Shown here one piece after another: positions 17,180 to 26,150 of a stretch of DNA of 64,000 bases. The stretch lies in the NCBI GenBank assembly GCA_017635675.1, contig JAGBLA010000118.1, positions 1 to 64,000 of the forward strand. Direction: 5' to 3'. The position numbers were made by a program, and so were the translations under genes. Numbering within the stretch: the stretch's first letter is position 1; each line of letters begins with the position of its first letter. This DNA is from Ruminiclostridium sp. (GTDB lineage: Bacteria; Bacillota; Clostridia; Oscillospirales; Ruminococcaceae). The notes under the pieces are model-generated. The model did not search any database. It was not told the DNA's origin and saw nothing but the letters and a program-made list of their open reading frames with translations.

Positions 17180-18446
17180 GCTTTGCCCTCCCGATGCCCG
17201 TTATCTCCGAGACCATAAGACACACCGCAAGAACTCCCGCAGCCTGTGCGCGGTATGTGAAAAAGTAATGCAGGGACGAATGGCTGATAAGCGCCGTGTA
17301 TCTCAGATACGGTATCGCTCCCCCCGCCGCGTATATCATCAGGTCGGAGAGCCTTATCCCGTCCCGCCTGTAAACAAAGCACACGTAAGCCGCGCCGAGC
17401 ATTATCACGATACCCGCGATAACTCCCGCGTCCGTGTAGCCGAACGGGAACAGGCAGCCGAAATTGTTCGCGAACGCCGAAACAATGCTTGCTTCGCCTG
17501 TTACGACGTCGCCTATCGTGCGTTCGGAGATATGCCCGAATATGTAGGGGGTCACGTCCTCGCCGAGCACTGCCGCCGCAAGCACCCATTTGAGCAGCCA
17601 CATTCCCCCGTAGCCCGCTGCCCACGCACAGCATAGCTTCACCGCGCTCAGCGCTTCGCGCTTAGGGTCCGCCGGTGATGTGCTCCGCGCAGTGTATATC
17701 GAGAGCAGCAGAGGGAGCGTGAGTGTGAGAGTCTCCGCCGTGAGGAAGTCAAGATAGTTCGTGACAATGCCCGACAGCATGAACAGCACGCCGAGTCTCT
17801 GCGGCTTGCCGTCCAGCACGAGCTTTACCGCGATAAGCGACACCACGGGCGCTGTGACGAACACCCATATATATTCCAGCGAGAACGGCACATACCATAT
17901 CCCCGCCGCCGTGAGCGCGCACACCGTCCCGACAGCGCCCGCGTAAAGCCTGTGCTTTGCGAGCAGGAACAGCAGCATACCGAACAGCCCCGCGATGATG
18001 ACCGCTCCCGCGGCATACATACCGCCGATGTCGGTGACGCAAAGCGCCGCCCGCACTATCCCCGCCGAGCCGTGCCAATAGCGGAGATACTCCTTGTTGG
18101 CGGGAAGTGCGCCCTCCACGGCGTCGCGAAGGTTGAAGTTCTCGTTCTGAACGGGGGTATAGTAATACTCCGACAGCATTACCGACCCGAGAGGGTCTGC
18201 GCTGTCATAGTGATACGCGATATTGAGCAGTATCGAGTCCGCATAGCGGTCTGTTTTGCTTGCGGGTATGCCGCGGGAAATTTCATAGAACACTCTGTTC
18301 CTGCACATTATCTCCGCCGAAGTGCCGATACCGCCGCTTATAAGCTCCGCAGGTATCATCGCGCTCGCCGCAAGCAGCAGCAGGCACAGCAGCGCCGCCG
18401 CCGCGAACACCGCAGGGTACTTTATAATTCCGATAGCTTTTTTCAT
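17157..18446 (-). CDS. multi-pass membrane protein of unknown function beside a glycosyltransferase
   Basis: 429 residues with a first membrane helix at about 9-33, a loop of about 100 residues, then roughly nine more helices in the remaining 300. The loop between helices 1 and 2 is large and outside, as in GT-C or lipid-sugar-handling proteins, but I see no clear catalytic Asp motif. Paired by overlap with the GT2 gene, it may use the lipid-linked sugar. Weak ribosome site; the ATG overlaps the end of a 24-codon frame (ATGA), so coupling is possible. Confidence 0.6.
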   Translation of the reverse strand: MKKAIGIIKYPAVFAAAALLCLLLLAASAMIPAELISGGIGTSAEIMCRNRVFYEISRGIPASKTDRYADSILLNIAYHYDSADPLGSVMLSEYYYTPVQNENFNLRDAVEGALPANKEYLRYWHGSAGIVRAALCVTDIGGMYAAGAVIIAGLFGMLLFLLAKHRLYAGAVGTVCALTAAGIWYVPFSLEYIWVFVTAPVVSLIAVKLVLDGKPQRLGVLFMLSGIVTNYLDFLTAETLTLTLPLLLSIYTARSTSPADPKREALSAVKLCCAWAAGYGGMWLLKWVLAAAVLGEDVTPYIFGHISERTIGDVVTGEASIVSAFANNFGCLFPFGYTDAGVIAGIVIMLGAAYVCFVYRRDGIRLSDLMIYAAGGAIPYLRYTALISHSSLHYFFTYRAQAAGVLAVCLMVSEITGIGRAKHEARKRT

Positions 18447-18517
18447 CTTGCGGTATAGACCTTAAACCAAATAACTCCGCCGTCGGTGTATCGCAACAGC
18501 GGAACTATGTAAAACAT
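18443..18517 (-). CDS. candidate 24-codon leader ORF
   Basis: ATG at 18517 to TGA at 18443, encoding 24 residues beginning MFYIVPLLRY. Its stop overlaps the ATG of the membrane protein gene (ATGA), whose own ribosome site is poor. This suits a coupling peptide but the ORF has no strong ribosome site itself, so it may be chance. Confidence 0.25.
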   Translation of the reverse strand: MFYIVPLLRYTDGGVIWFKVYTAR

Positions 18518-18555
18518 CGTTATTCGCCGGGGACAGATATCCCCGTCCCGGAACG

Positions 18556-20058
18556 TCAGTCCCAGATATCGGGGAACTGCGCTTCGAGCTCTTTTAAGTT
18601 CTTTTTGAGGGTCTCTTCCTCTTCCTTCAGCTCCTGTCTGCGCTTGGGAGTGATGAACGTCTTGTTCAGCTCCGCCTGCACTTCGAGAAGCGTCTTTCTC
18701 AGCGGGTCGCGGCGGCGCTGGTACAGGAGCTTGCGCTCCTCCTTTTCCTGCCGCATACGGCGCTCTCGCTCTATGGCTTCCTTTTCCTCGCGCTCGGCTT
18801 TGAGCTTTGCGCGCTGCTCGGCTATCTCGCGTCTCTCGGTCTCTATCCTTTCCACGATAGCGCCGTTGAGCGCTTCGTAGTGTGCCTTCTGCTCGGGTGT
18901 CGCGAACCTTATCGCCTTCTTGAAGTTCTTGTCGTCCGTCACAGTCTGGGGCAGGGAAGGTATCTCGTCCTCGCTGTGCAGCTTGCACTCCGCAAGGAGC
19001 TTTCCTATGTATGCGCGGGAATCCTCGATGTCGATGTCGAGTATCTTGTCGAAGTAGGAATCCGCAGTCTCGAACTCGCCGTCCTCTAAGAACATATACG
19101 CGCGCTTGACAAGGTTCTCCTTGTTTGCGGCAGTCGCGGTCACAAGAGCGTCGGGAACTATCGCGTTGACCTCGGGTTTGAGTATGGATTCTATCTTGTC
19201 CGATATCTCGCGCATGAACTCGTCTTCCGAGCAGTCGAACACCTCGTCGCACCATACGAGCGCTTCGGGAAGCTGCTGGAAATTCATCGCATGGCTGTTG
19301 AACACGGGGAACACAAGCTTTTCGCTGTCGTTTTTAAGCTCGGCGCAGAATGTGTTCACCGCGTATTCGAGATAGCTGTCGTGTATCTCCTCGCCGGTTC
19401 TGAACGACGGTATCATTATGCGGCTGTTTTTGAGGGCATAGACTACCTGCGCGGCTCTTTCCACCGCGTCCATTTCCTTTAACATCTCGGGAGCGTAGAA
19501 CGCCGTGAACCCGAGGTTCGATGTAAAACGCAGATATATCTTATCGCCTTCGATGTCGTCGTCCGCGGTTATCCCCTCGCGGCTGAGCAGGAACACATCG
19601 TACTTCTTCTCCTGCTTTAATATGCTGCGGGTAATGCTTATGGTATCTTCAAGCTGCTCGCCGAGGGTGTCGTAGGACTTCTGATATTCCTCGGTAGCGT
19701 AGTAGAGGGTCTTTTTGTAGTTTATGCTTTCCTTTATGGGCGGAAGCGCGCTTATGTCCTTTCTGCAAACGGCGTAACGGCTGCTCCCGTCTCTCACGTA
19801 CTGTATGCCGTACTCGCAGAGCATAGCTGCCCAGTAAGCCTCGCTGTCCTCGGGCTCCGCCTCGATAAGCTTGTCGGCTATGGCTTTTGCCTCGTCAAAT
19901 TTAAAATTGTTTCTGAGATAGGTTATTCTGTTGAGCTTTTTTGTATCCGATTTAGGGAACATCATGGAATGACCGCAGCTTATGCAGACCGCTCCGCTTT
20001 CCTCTTCCTTTTTCACAATGCTGCCGCAGATATTGCAGACAAGCCCGTTATCAAACAT
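18556..20058 (-). CDS. zinc-ribbon protein with divergent TIR-like domain and C-terminal coiled coil
   Basis: 500 residues, GGAGG ribosome site 8 bases before ATG 20058. Zinc ribbon with Cys 8, 11, 25, 28; helical repeat-like segment 45-145; residues about 152-292 follow the order of TIR domains: KYDVFLLS strand, a helix, GFTAFYAP strand, YALKNSRIMIPSF strand, helix, KLVFPVF strand, then FMREISDKI. Firmicutes have zinc-ribbon/TIR proteins with this order (KYDVFICYKE, VFFSR, ALNSAKVM, LIPCY). The loop that normally carries the catalytic Glu does not align to one here, so NADase activity is doubtful. Residues 295-345 look TPR-like; 395-500 are a highly charged coiled coil. The TIR call is my alignment by eye. 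It sits behind a perfect consensus promoter. Confidence 0.55.
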   Translation of the reverse strand: MFDNGLVCNICGSIVKKEEESGAVCISCGHSMMFPKSDTKKLNRITYLRNNFKFDEAKAIADKLIEAEPEDSEAYWAAMLCEYGIQYVRDGSSRYAVCRKDISALPPIKESINYKKTLYYATEEYQKSYDTLGEQLEDTISITRSILKQEKKYDVFLLSREGITADDDIEGDKIYLRFTSNLGFTAFYAPEMLKEMDAVERAAQVVYALKNSRIMIPSFRTGEEIHDSYLEYAVNTFCAELKNDSEKLVFPVFNSHAMNFQQLPEALVWCDEVFDCSEDEFMREISDKIESILKPEVNAIVPDALVTATAANKENLVKRAYMFLEDGEFETADSYFDKILDIDIEDSRAYIGKLLAECKLHSEDEIPSLPQTVTDDKNFKKAIRFATPEQKAHYEALNGAIVERIETERREIAEQRAKLKAEREEKEAIERERRMRQEKEERKLLYQRRRDPLRKTLLEVQAELNKTFITPKRRQELKEEEETLKKNLKELEAQFPDIWD

Positions 20059-20089
20059 TCTATTCTCCTCCGCTTCAACATGATTTTAC

Positions 20090-20107
20090 GTATCTTCGCA
20101 AAGATAC
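20090..20107. repeat. 18-base palindrome in the leader of the zinc-ribbon gene
   Basis: GTATCTT-CGCA-AAGATAC, 7-base perfect arms with a 4-base loop, about 32 bases upstream of the ATG and downstream of the promoter. A third TGTATCTT stands at about 20148. It could be an operator or an RNA hairpin in the 5' leader. Confidence 0.6.
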
Positions 20108-20134
20108 AAAAATATTGATAATGTCACATACTAT

Positions 20135-20163
20135 ATTATATAAGAAATGTATCTTGATGTCAA
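20135..20163 (-). promoter_or_regulatory. perfect-consensus sigma-A promoter
   Basis: Minus-strand TTGACA (20163-20158) and TATAAT (20140-20135) with a 17-base spacer. Both boxes are exact; the only gene it can serve is the zinc-ribbon/TIR-like protein. Confidence 0.8.
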
Positions 20164-20210
20164 TGATTTTTCTTCATATTTGTTAGAAATGTCTTGATTT
20201 ATCGGCATTT

Positions 20211-21215
20211 TTACACAAGCGGCATGGTGGCGTAGGCGTTGAGGTCATCGGGAGCCGTGACGCCGCCCTCGGTGTATTCATAGTATGCCTGGCTCCCTAT
20301 CATAGCCGCGTTGTCGCCGCACAGCGCTATGGGCGGGATATATAGCTTTATGCCGCTTTCGGCGCAGCGCTGTTCAAGCAGTGAGCGCAGTCCCGAGTTT
20401 GCCGCAACTCCCCCCGCGAGCGCCGCGGTCTTATAGCCGTATTCCTTCGCCGCCGCCACGAACTTTGAGGTGAGTATGTCCGCTACCTTGTACTGGAATG
20501 ACGCGGCGAGTGAGTTCTCGTCAAGCGGCTCGCCGCGCTGCTTTGAATTGTGTGCAAGGTTTATGACGAAGGTTTTGAGCCCCGAAAAGCTGAAATCGTA
20601 GGGGTTCACGGTGTGCGGCTCGGGGAGCTTGTACTTCGTGCGGTCGCCCGACTGCGCCGCCTTGTCGATGTGAACTCCGCCGGGGTAGGGGAACCCGATG
20701 ACACGCGCGACCTTGTCGAAGGCTTCGCCTGCAGCGTCGTCGGTGGTGCGTCCCACGGTGACAAATTTCGTATAGCTCTCCACACGCATTATCTGGGTGT
20801 GACCGCCCGACGCCACAAGGCAGATGTAGGGCGGTTCAAGCTCGGGGTGAGCTATGTAGTTCGCGGCGATGTGACCCTTGATGTGGTGAACGGGGATAAG
20901 CGGCTTTCCCGCTCCCGCCGCAAGCCCCTTTGCGAAGTTCACTCCCACGAGCAGCGCTCCGATAAGCCCAGGAGCATAGGTGACTGCCACCGCGTCAACG
21001 TCGGACAGCTTCATCTGCGCGTCGGTAAGCGACTTCTCCACCACCGCGAGTATGTTCTCGCAGTGCCGCCTTGACGCTATCTCCGGCACCACTCCGCCAT
21101 ACAGCTTGTGCTCGTCTATCTGCGTGGCTATCACGTTTGAAAGTATTCTTCTCCCGTCCTCGATGACTGCCGCGGCGGTCTCGTCGCAGGAGCTTTCTAT
21201 TGCCAGTATTTTCAT
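20211..21215 (-). CDS. tsaD: tRNA threonylcarbamoyladenosine transferase TsaD
   Basis: 334 residues, AGAGGG ribosome site. Kae1/TsaD fold: transfers threonylcarbamoyl to A37 of ANN-decoding tRNAs with TsaB and TsaE. IESSCDET at 6-13, metal histidines in HHIKGH near 109-114, LVASGGHTQI, LAGGVAANSGLR and CGDNAAMIG. Normal length. tsaB/tsaE are not adjacent here. Confidence 0.95.
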   Translation of the reverse strand: MKILAIESSCDETAAAVIEDGRRILSNVIATQIDEHKLYGGVVPEIASRRHCENILAVVEKSLTDAQMKLSDVDAVAVTYAPGLIGALLVGVNFAKGLAAGAGKPLIPVHHIKGHIAANYIAHPELEPPYICLVASGGHTQIMRVESYTKFVTVGRTTDDAAGEAFDKVARVIGFPYPGGVHIDKAAQSGDRTKYKLPEPHTVNPYDFSFSGLKTFVINLAHNSKQRGEPLDENSLAASFQYKVADILTSKFVAAAKEYGYKTAALAGGVAANSGLRSLLEQRCAESGIKLYIPPIALCGDNAAMIGSQAYYEYTEGGVTAPDDLNAYATMPLV

Positions 21216-21231
21216 TTTCTTCCCTCTCTTT

Positions 21232-21306
21232 GTCAGGGCTGCCGCCCCGAACCCTGCCGGGGGGCTCCTCGCCCCCTCGACCCCTCACCGGCGAGGGCCG
21301 GTCCCA
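21232..21306 (-). repeat. dispersed structured repeat, copy C
   Basis: GC-rich sequence between the XRE gene and tsaD. Read on minus it matches the cores at 53197-53262 and 55574-55637 in order and spacing of three small hairpins: CCCTC/GAGGG, GGGGGC/GCCCCC and GGGGC/GCCCT. Confidence 0.65.
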
Positions 21307-21311
21307 ACATT

Positions 21312-21644
21312 TCAGATTTTCTGTTCGCTTATCCAGTCAAGCAGGCTAAGCGCAAGAAGCTGTTTCTCCCGTGAGAGAGCCTCTACCTTCATTGCCGCGA
21401 CCCTTCCGATGTTGCCGATACCCTCGCCGCTCACCGCCCCGAGCAGCAGCTCGTCGGGGGTGGTCTTCAGCACCGCGCAGAGTTTCATTATCACATCTAT
21501 GCTCGGCACCGACACTGCGCGCTCGATATTCGACAGGTATTTGTCGCTCAGACCTGCCATTTCGTTGACCTTTGACTGTGTAAGCCCGAGCTGTTTTCTG
21601 CGGCGGGCTATCCTGCGCCCGAGTTCCTTGTAATCTGTGTACAT
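21312..21644 (-). CDS. XRE family regulator
   Basis: 110 residues from ATG 21644 (GGAG 7 bases upstream); longer in-frame starts lack a ribosome site. Helix-turn-helix of the 434 Cro type: RIARRRKQLGLTQSKVNEMAGLSDKYLSNIERAVSVPS, residues about 9-48. The C-terminal 40 residues are helical and probably dimerise. Upstream DNA carries three direct TCGACTTT repeats, a plausible autoregulatory operator. Target genes unknown. Confidence 0.85.
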   Translation of the reverse strand: MYTDYKELGRRIARRRKQLGLTQSKVNEMAGLSDKYLSNIERAVSVPSIDVIMKLCAVLKTTPDELLLGAVSGEGIGNIGRVAAMKVEALSREKQLLALSLLDWISEQKI

Positions 21645-21682
21645 TTTACTGCTCCGTTTATCTGTGACAGCGTGAAAATCGT

Positions 21683-21752
21683 TCGACTTTTCGTATGAAT
21701 TTCGATTTATATTGTTACAATATTCGACTTTATGTATCACAAAATCGACTTT
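21683..21752. promoter_or_regulatory. candidate operator: three TCGACTTT direct repeats
   Basis: Copies at 21683-21690, 21724-21731 and 21745-21752; starts are 41 and 21 bases apart, close to four and two helical turns, so they lie on one face of the DNA. They stand between the XRE gene and yicC; the third lies next to the yicC stop. Confidence 0.5.
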
Positions 21753-21760
21753 CAGTGCGA

Positions 21761-22639
21761 TTATTCGATATTCTGTATCTGCTCGCGTATCTTCTCTATC
21801 TCGCTTTTCATATCCACCACAAGACGGGTGATGCGGATATCCTGAGCCTTTGAACCTGTGGTATTCACCTCTCGGTTCATCTCCTGCACAAGGAAATCAA
21901 GCTTTCTTCCGACAGGCTCGTCGGAATTCATCATGTCGCGGAACTGGACGAAGTGGCTTTTAAGTCTGACAGTCTCTTCATCTACCGCTATCTTCTCGGC
22001 GTAGATACCCGCTTCGAGAAGTATGCGCTGTTCGTCTATCTGCTTGTTTTCGAGTATCTCCTGCATTTTCGCGAAGAGCTTCTCGCGGTATGCCGTAACA
22101 GTCTCGGGAGCGTACTCACACACCTGCTCAGTCATCTTCTCGATGTTAGCAAGCTTTTCAAGTATGTCGTCCCGCATTTTCACGCCCTCGGTCTCACGCA
22201 TGGAGACAAAGCGTTCAAGCGCCGCCTCGGCAGTCTCTTTTACCGCCGCCCATATCTTGTCCTCGTCGGTCTCGGCGCGCACTACCGTGAACGCGTCGGT
22301 CATGCGGAACACGGAGGAGAGCGTGAGGTCGTCCTGCAAGCCGAATTTCTCACCTGCCGCGCGGAGGACTTTCAGATAGTTCTCCACAACTCCGTCATTC
22401 ACGGACACGGCAGTCTCCGCCGCCGCGATGTTGTAGATTGAAAGCGAGACCTCGACCTTGCCGCGGCTCATCTTCGACTTCACAAGCGATTTTAGCTTTT
22501 CTTCGAGGAACATATACTGCCGGGGCAGCTTCGCGTTGAATTCATAGTAACGCGAATTTACCGAGCGTATCTCCACGAGATACTCCTTGCCGTCGATTAT
22601 CCTGTGGTCTCTGCCGAAACCCGTCATACTTCTTATCAT
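21761..22639 (-). CDS. yicC: YicC/YloC family endoribonuclease
   Basis: 292 residues, AAAGGA ribosome site. Family markers: MIRSMTGFGR start, IRSVNSRYYEFNAKLPRQYMFLEEKLKS, and the C-terminal GRKLDFLVQEMNREVNTTGSKAQD (shown here as the conserved Asn-Arg-Glu end). The family is a metal-dependent endoribonuclease implicated in RNA turnover. In many Firmicutes it precedes remA/gmk/rpoZ; those are not downstream here, where an XRE gene follows. Confidence 0.92.
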   Translation of the reverse strand: MIRSMTGFGRDHRIIDGKEYLVEIRSVNSRYYEFNAKLPRQYMFLEEKLKSLVKSKMSRGKVEVSLSIYNIAAAETAVSVNDGVVENYLKVLRAAGEKFGLQDDLTLSSVFRMTDAFTVVRAETDEDKIWAAVKETAEAALERFVSMRETEGVKMRDDILEKLANIEKMTEQVCEYAPETVTAYREKLFAKMQEILENKQIDEQRILLEAGIYAEKIAVDEETVRLKSHFVQFRDMMNSDEPVGRKLDFLVQEMNREVNTTGSKAQDIRITRLVVDMKSEIEKIREQIQNIE

Positions 22640-22665
22640 AAAGATGTCCTTTCCTTTGTTTGTTT

Positions 22666-23370
22666 TTATCTTCCGAGGTAGTCAATTTCGTTGTCAAGGT
22701 CCATAAGCTCGCCGATAACAGGAACATTGTACTGCTCTGTGATATTATCCGCAGAGGTTATGGTATTGTCGAGCCGCCATATCACGATGATACCCAACGC
22801 CGACAGCACCGCGCCTATGACTGCTCCTGCCGCGGTGAACAGCCGCTCGTCGGGAAAATCGGGGCGCTGGGGCTCCACTGGAGCGGATATCACCTTTATC
22901 CGCGCATTAGCTTCGTACTCGTCGAGCACAAGCTGGATCTGTCCGAGGTATATCTCCGAAAGCTTGTAGGAATCCGAGGAGGTCTGACAGTCGAACTGCG
23001 CCGAGACTATCTGCGTGCCGTTCTTCGGCTCAACGGTTATCATCTTTCCGAGCTCCGCGTAGGAGAATTTCGTCACAAGGTTCTCGTTTATCGCGTCGTA
23101 CATCTTCGGGCTTGTGAACAAAAGCGCCACAGTCTGCGCCTTATCCGCCGACGGCACCTCGTCAAGGCTCTCGACATAGATGTCAATGCTTGTAAGATAG
23201 TGCTTCGTCATGCCGTAGGACGCGAGGATATACCCCGATATCGCCATCATGACGGTGACGACTATCGCTATTCGCCAGTTATTTTTTATGGTTATCAGCA
23301 GTTTCTTGAACTGATTTCTTTTCAATACTATCCCCACTATTCTATTGAAGGTTTCTTTTATGCGCTGCAT
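22666..23370 (-). CDS. Wzz/YveK-like polysaccharide chain-length protein
   Basis: 234 residues. Two membrane segments, about 33-52 and 180-200, around an extracytoplasmic region containing the typical YLTSIDIYVES, the polymer-chain (Wzz) layout, and the proline-rich APVEPQRPDFP before the second helix. The cytoplasmic end is short and has no Tyr-rich kinase tail. Usually works with a CapB-type tyrosine kinase and polysaccharide genes, absent here. The ribosome site before ATG 23370 is weak, so the start is uncertain. Confidence 0.75.
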   Translation of the reverse strand: MQRIKETFNRIVGIVLKRNQFKKLLITIKNNWRIAIVVTVMMAISGYILASYGMTKHYLTSIDIYVESLDEVPSADKAQTVALLFTSPKMYDAINENLVTKFSYAELGKMITVEPKNGTQIVSAQFDCQTSSDSYKLSEIYLGQIQLVLDEYEANARIKVISAPVEPQRPDFPDERLFTAAGAVIGAVLSALGIIVIWRLDNTITSADNITEQYNVPVIGELMDLDNEIDYLGR

Positions 23371-23480
23371 CTTCGTTACCGCTTATATGCGTGCGTCGTG
23401 CACGCTCTGGGCGGTAACTTTTTGCTGCTTCATGCAGCAGTGCGCGCCTTTGGAAACCTTCTTTACTACGTCCTGCAGTT

Positions 23481-24167
23481 TTAAAGCGGTTTTTTTGCTA
23501 TCTTCGCGGAGGGTCTCGGGTAGGCTGGCGGGGTAGGGGAGACCTTTCTTATCACCGCAAGAGTGCGCTTATCGCCGCTCGGCAGCTCATACCTTTTTAT
23601 ATCTTCTATCTCTCCGCCGAGCTTTTTTACCGCGTTTTCGGCTCCCGATGTCTCGTCCTTTTCGCCTTTGAGCGCAAGAAACACTCCTCCCACCTTCACA
23701 AAAGGCAGGCAGTATTCACATAGCACATTGAGCTGTGCTACCGCGCGGGCTGTCGCAAGCCCGAATTTCTCACGGTACGCGGGGTCTCTGCCAAGCTCCT
23801 CACCCCGCACGTGGAGCGTTCTGCACTGTATTCCGAGCATTTCACAGGCGCTCGTCAGATACGTGACACGCTTGTTTGAGCTGTCGATGAGCGTGAATTC
23901 GAGGTCGGGACGGTATATTTTCATCGGAAGTGACGGAAATCCCGCTCCCGCTCCTACGTCTATCGCTGATGTTCCACGTGGAACATCTACCATTGTAAGC
24001 GGGAGAATGCTGTCAATGTAGTGCTTTTCGGTTATCTCGTCCGGTTCTATTATGCGCGTGAGATTAACATTTTTATTATATTCTACCATGTATGCGGCGA
24101 GCTTGTCAAGCTGTATTTGCTGTTTTCCGTCAAGTATTATGCCGCATTCGGCGTATTTTTCATTCAT
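23481..24167 (-). CDS. rsmG: 16S rRNA (guanine527-N7)-methyltransferase RsmG
   Basis: 228 residues from ATG 24167, which overlaps the mnmG stop by 8 bases. SAM-dependent methylation of G527 in 16S rRNA. NLTRI near 35, the SAM motif [29 protein letters not shown], and VRGEELGRD with ATARAVA. The C-terminal tail ([18 protein letters not shown]) is basic. A perfect parS-like palindrome lies inside the gene over the VPRGT codons. noc/parA/parB, which often follow rsmG, do not. Confidence 0.94.
   Translation of the reverse strand: MNEKYAECGIILDGKQQIQLDKLAAYMVEYNKNVNLTRIIEPDEITEKHYIDSILPLTMVDVPRGTSAIDVGAGAGFPSLPMKIYRPDLEFTLIDSSNKRVTYLTSACEMLGIQCRTLHVRGEELGRDPAYREKFGLATARAVAQLNVLCEYCLPFVKVGGVFLALKGEKDETSGAENAVKKLGGEIEDIKRYELPSGDKRTLAVIRKVSPTPPAYPRPSAKIAKKPL
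23970..23985. promoter_or_regulatory. parS-like site within rsmG
   Basis: TGTTCCACGTGGAACA, a perfect 16-base palindrome of the ParB/Spo0J box type (Bacillus form TGTTTCACGTGAAACA; the CC/GG variant is used in other phyla). Confidence 0.8.
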
Positions 24168-26055
24168 CGCTGTCACCGCCTTTGTTATTTGCCGCAAGCC
24201 ATATCAGAAGCACCGATATGTCCGCAGGGTTCACTCCCGAGATACGTGACGCCTGCCCGATATTGAGCGGCTTGTGAAGGTTTAATTTTTCCCGCGCTTC
24301 GAGCCGCAGACCCGATATCTGCTCGTAGTCGATGTCTGAGGGCAGAGCCTTACATTCAAGCCTTTTCATTTCCTTTATTTTTGCAAGCTGCGTCCTGATG
24401 TAACCCTCGTATTTGATGTTTACATCGACTTTTTCGGCGATAACATCACCGACATACCCGGCAGTTTTATCAAATTTCATTAGCTCGCGGTATGATACCT
24501 GCGGACGCTTTACAAGCTCTATAAGCTTTACGGATTGAGTAATAGGTGAAGTTCCCACGCTTTCGAGCATTGCGTTCAGCTCCTCGGAGGGTTCTATTGA
24601 GGTTTTCTTAATTCTTGCAGTTTCCTGCTCGACGCGATGTTTCATATTCAAGAAATAAGCATAGCGCTCCTCGGAGATAAGTCCGATATCATGCCCGAGC
24701 TCCGTCAGACGCTCGGGAGCGTTATCCTGTCTGATTATAAGCCTGTATTCGCTGCGCGAGGTCATCATTCTGTAGGGCTCGTCACAGCCTTTTGTCACAA
24801 GGTCGTCGATAAGAGTGCCGATATATGAATTAGAGCGGTCAAGAATTATCTGCTCTTGTCCTTTTAGCTTTCGGCTCGCGTTGATACCCGCGACCAATCC
24901 CTGTGCAGCTGCTTCCTCATAGCCCGATGTGGAATTGAACTGCCCCGCACCGTAAAGACCCGATATCTTCTTGGTTTCGAGCGTTGCGTACAGCTCGGTA
25001 GGGTCGAGACAGTCGTATTCAATCGCATAGGCAGGACGCATTATCTCCACATTTTCAAGTCCCTTTATAGTACGGAGAAATTGCAGCTGAACGTCCTCGG
25101 GCAGGGAAGTGCTCATACCCTGTAAATAGTATTCGTCCGTGTCAGTTCCCATAGGTTCCACGAAAAGCTGATGACGCTCCTTGTCCTTGAAACGCATAAG
25201 CTTTGTTTCAATGCTTGGGCAGTATCTCGGTCCCACTCCAACTATCTTTCCCGAAAACAGTGCCGAGCGGTCAAGATTATCGAGGATTATCTTGTGTGTG
25301 CGCTCGTTGGTGTATGTCACGTAGCATTTTGCCGCGTTTTCATGTGGGCTCGTATTATCGAACGAAAAGGGAGTTATCTCCTCATCGCCGCCTTGTTCTT
25401 CCATTTTTGAGAAATCTATGGAGCGCTTATGGACACGCGCGGGAGTTCCCGTTTTAAATCTTCGGATATTAAGCCCGAGCTTTCTCAGATTCCCGGTCAA
25501 CTCTGTGGCAGGGTTCACGTTATCGGGTCCGCTTTTGTATGAAGTTTCACCGATGAATATCTCTCCTCCGAGATATGTGCCTGTGGTTATTATGACCGCT
25601 TTTGCGGCACAAAATCCTCCGAGCTTTGTCACCACTCCCGTGACATTACCGTTTTCTGTGCAGATATCTGTTATCTCCGTCTGCCGCACATCAAGGTTTG
25701 GCTCACTTTCAAGCACGCGTTTCATATATATATGGTATTTCACTCTGTCGGACTGTACACGCAGTGAATGAACTGCGGGACCCTTGCCGCGGTTCAGCAT
25801 TCTTGACTGTATGAATGTGGCGTCGGCAGCTTTTCCCATTTCTCCGCCGAGAGCGTCTATCTCACTTACGAGCTGTCCTTTTGCAGAACCTCCTATTGAA
25901 GGATTGCAGGGCATATTTGCGATAGTATCGAGAGACAGCACGAACACAATGGTTTTCATGCCGAGCCTTGCCGCCGCGAGTGCAGCTTCACAGCCCGCGT
26001 GACCTGCGCCGATAACTGCCACATCATAGTTGCCTATATTATATATAGTATTCAA
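24160..26055 (-). CDS. mnmG: tRNA uridine-5-carboxymethylaminomethyl modification enzyme MnmG (GidA)
   Basis: 631 residues, TTG start with a weak AGAAAG site; no better start is in frame. FAD-binding GAGHAGCE at 16-23, [29 protein letters not shown], and the C-terminal [17 protein letters not shown]. With MnmE it modifies wobble U34 of several tRNAs. mnmE is not in the window, whereas the usual order is rpmH-rnpA-yidC-jag-mnmE-mnmG-rsmG. Two parS-like sites lie directly upstream. Confidence 0.95.
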   Translation of the reverse strand: MNTIYNIGNYDVAVIGAGHAGCEAALAAARLGMKTIVFVLSLDTIANMPCNPSIGGSAKGQLVSEIDALGGEMGKAADATFIQSRMLNRGKGPAVHSLRVQSDRVKYHIYMKRVLESEPNLDVRQTEITDICTENGNVTGVVTKLGGFCAAKAVIITTGTYLGGEIFIGETSYKSGPDNVNPATELTGNLRKLGLNIRRFKTGTPARVHKRSIDFSKMEEQGGDEEITPFSFDNTSPHENAAKCYVTYTNERTHKIILDNLDRSALFSGKIVGVGPRYCPSIETKLMRFKDKERHQLFVEPMGTDTDEYYLQGMSTSLPEDVQLQFLRTIKGLENVEIMRPAYAIEYDCLDPTELYATLETKKISGLYGAGQFNSTSGYEEAAAQGLVAGINASRKLKGQEQIILDRSNSYIGTLIDDLVTKGCDEPYRMMTSRSEYRLIIRQDNAPERLTELGHDIGLISEERYAYFLNMKHRVEQETARIKKTSIEPSEELNAMLESVGTSPITQSVKLIELVKRPQVSYRELMKFDKTAGYVGDVIAEKVDVNIKYEGYIRTQLAKIKEMKRLECKALPSDIDYEQISGLRLEAREKLNLHKPLNIGQASRISGVNPADISVLLIWLAANNKGGDSDE

Positions 26056-26078
26056 CTTCTTTCTGGTTCAATATATAG

Positions 26079-26094
26079 TGTTCCACGTGGAACT
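26079..26094. promoter_or_regulatory. parS-like site upstream of mnmG
   Basis: TGTTCCACGTGGAACT; 15 of 16 positions fit the palindrome at 23970. Confidence 0.75.
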
Positions 26095-26115
26095 ATTTTC
26101 TTAATACACAAAAAA

Positions 26116-26131
26116 TGTTCCATGTGGAACA
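26116..26131. promoter_or_regulatory. parS-like site between aldolase and mnmG
   Basis: TGTTCCATGTGGAACA; one base off the perfect palindrome. It is 37 bases from the site at 26079. Confidence 0.7.
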
Positions 26132-26150
26132 TTTTTCAATATTTATTATC

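Noticed and set aside
18443..19255. 270-codon minus frame, very Arg-rich
   Set aside because: Shifted frame of the zinc-ribbon gene; Arg-rich translation is typical of out-of-frame reading. Only its last 24 codons, after a separate ATG, are considered.
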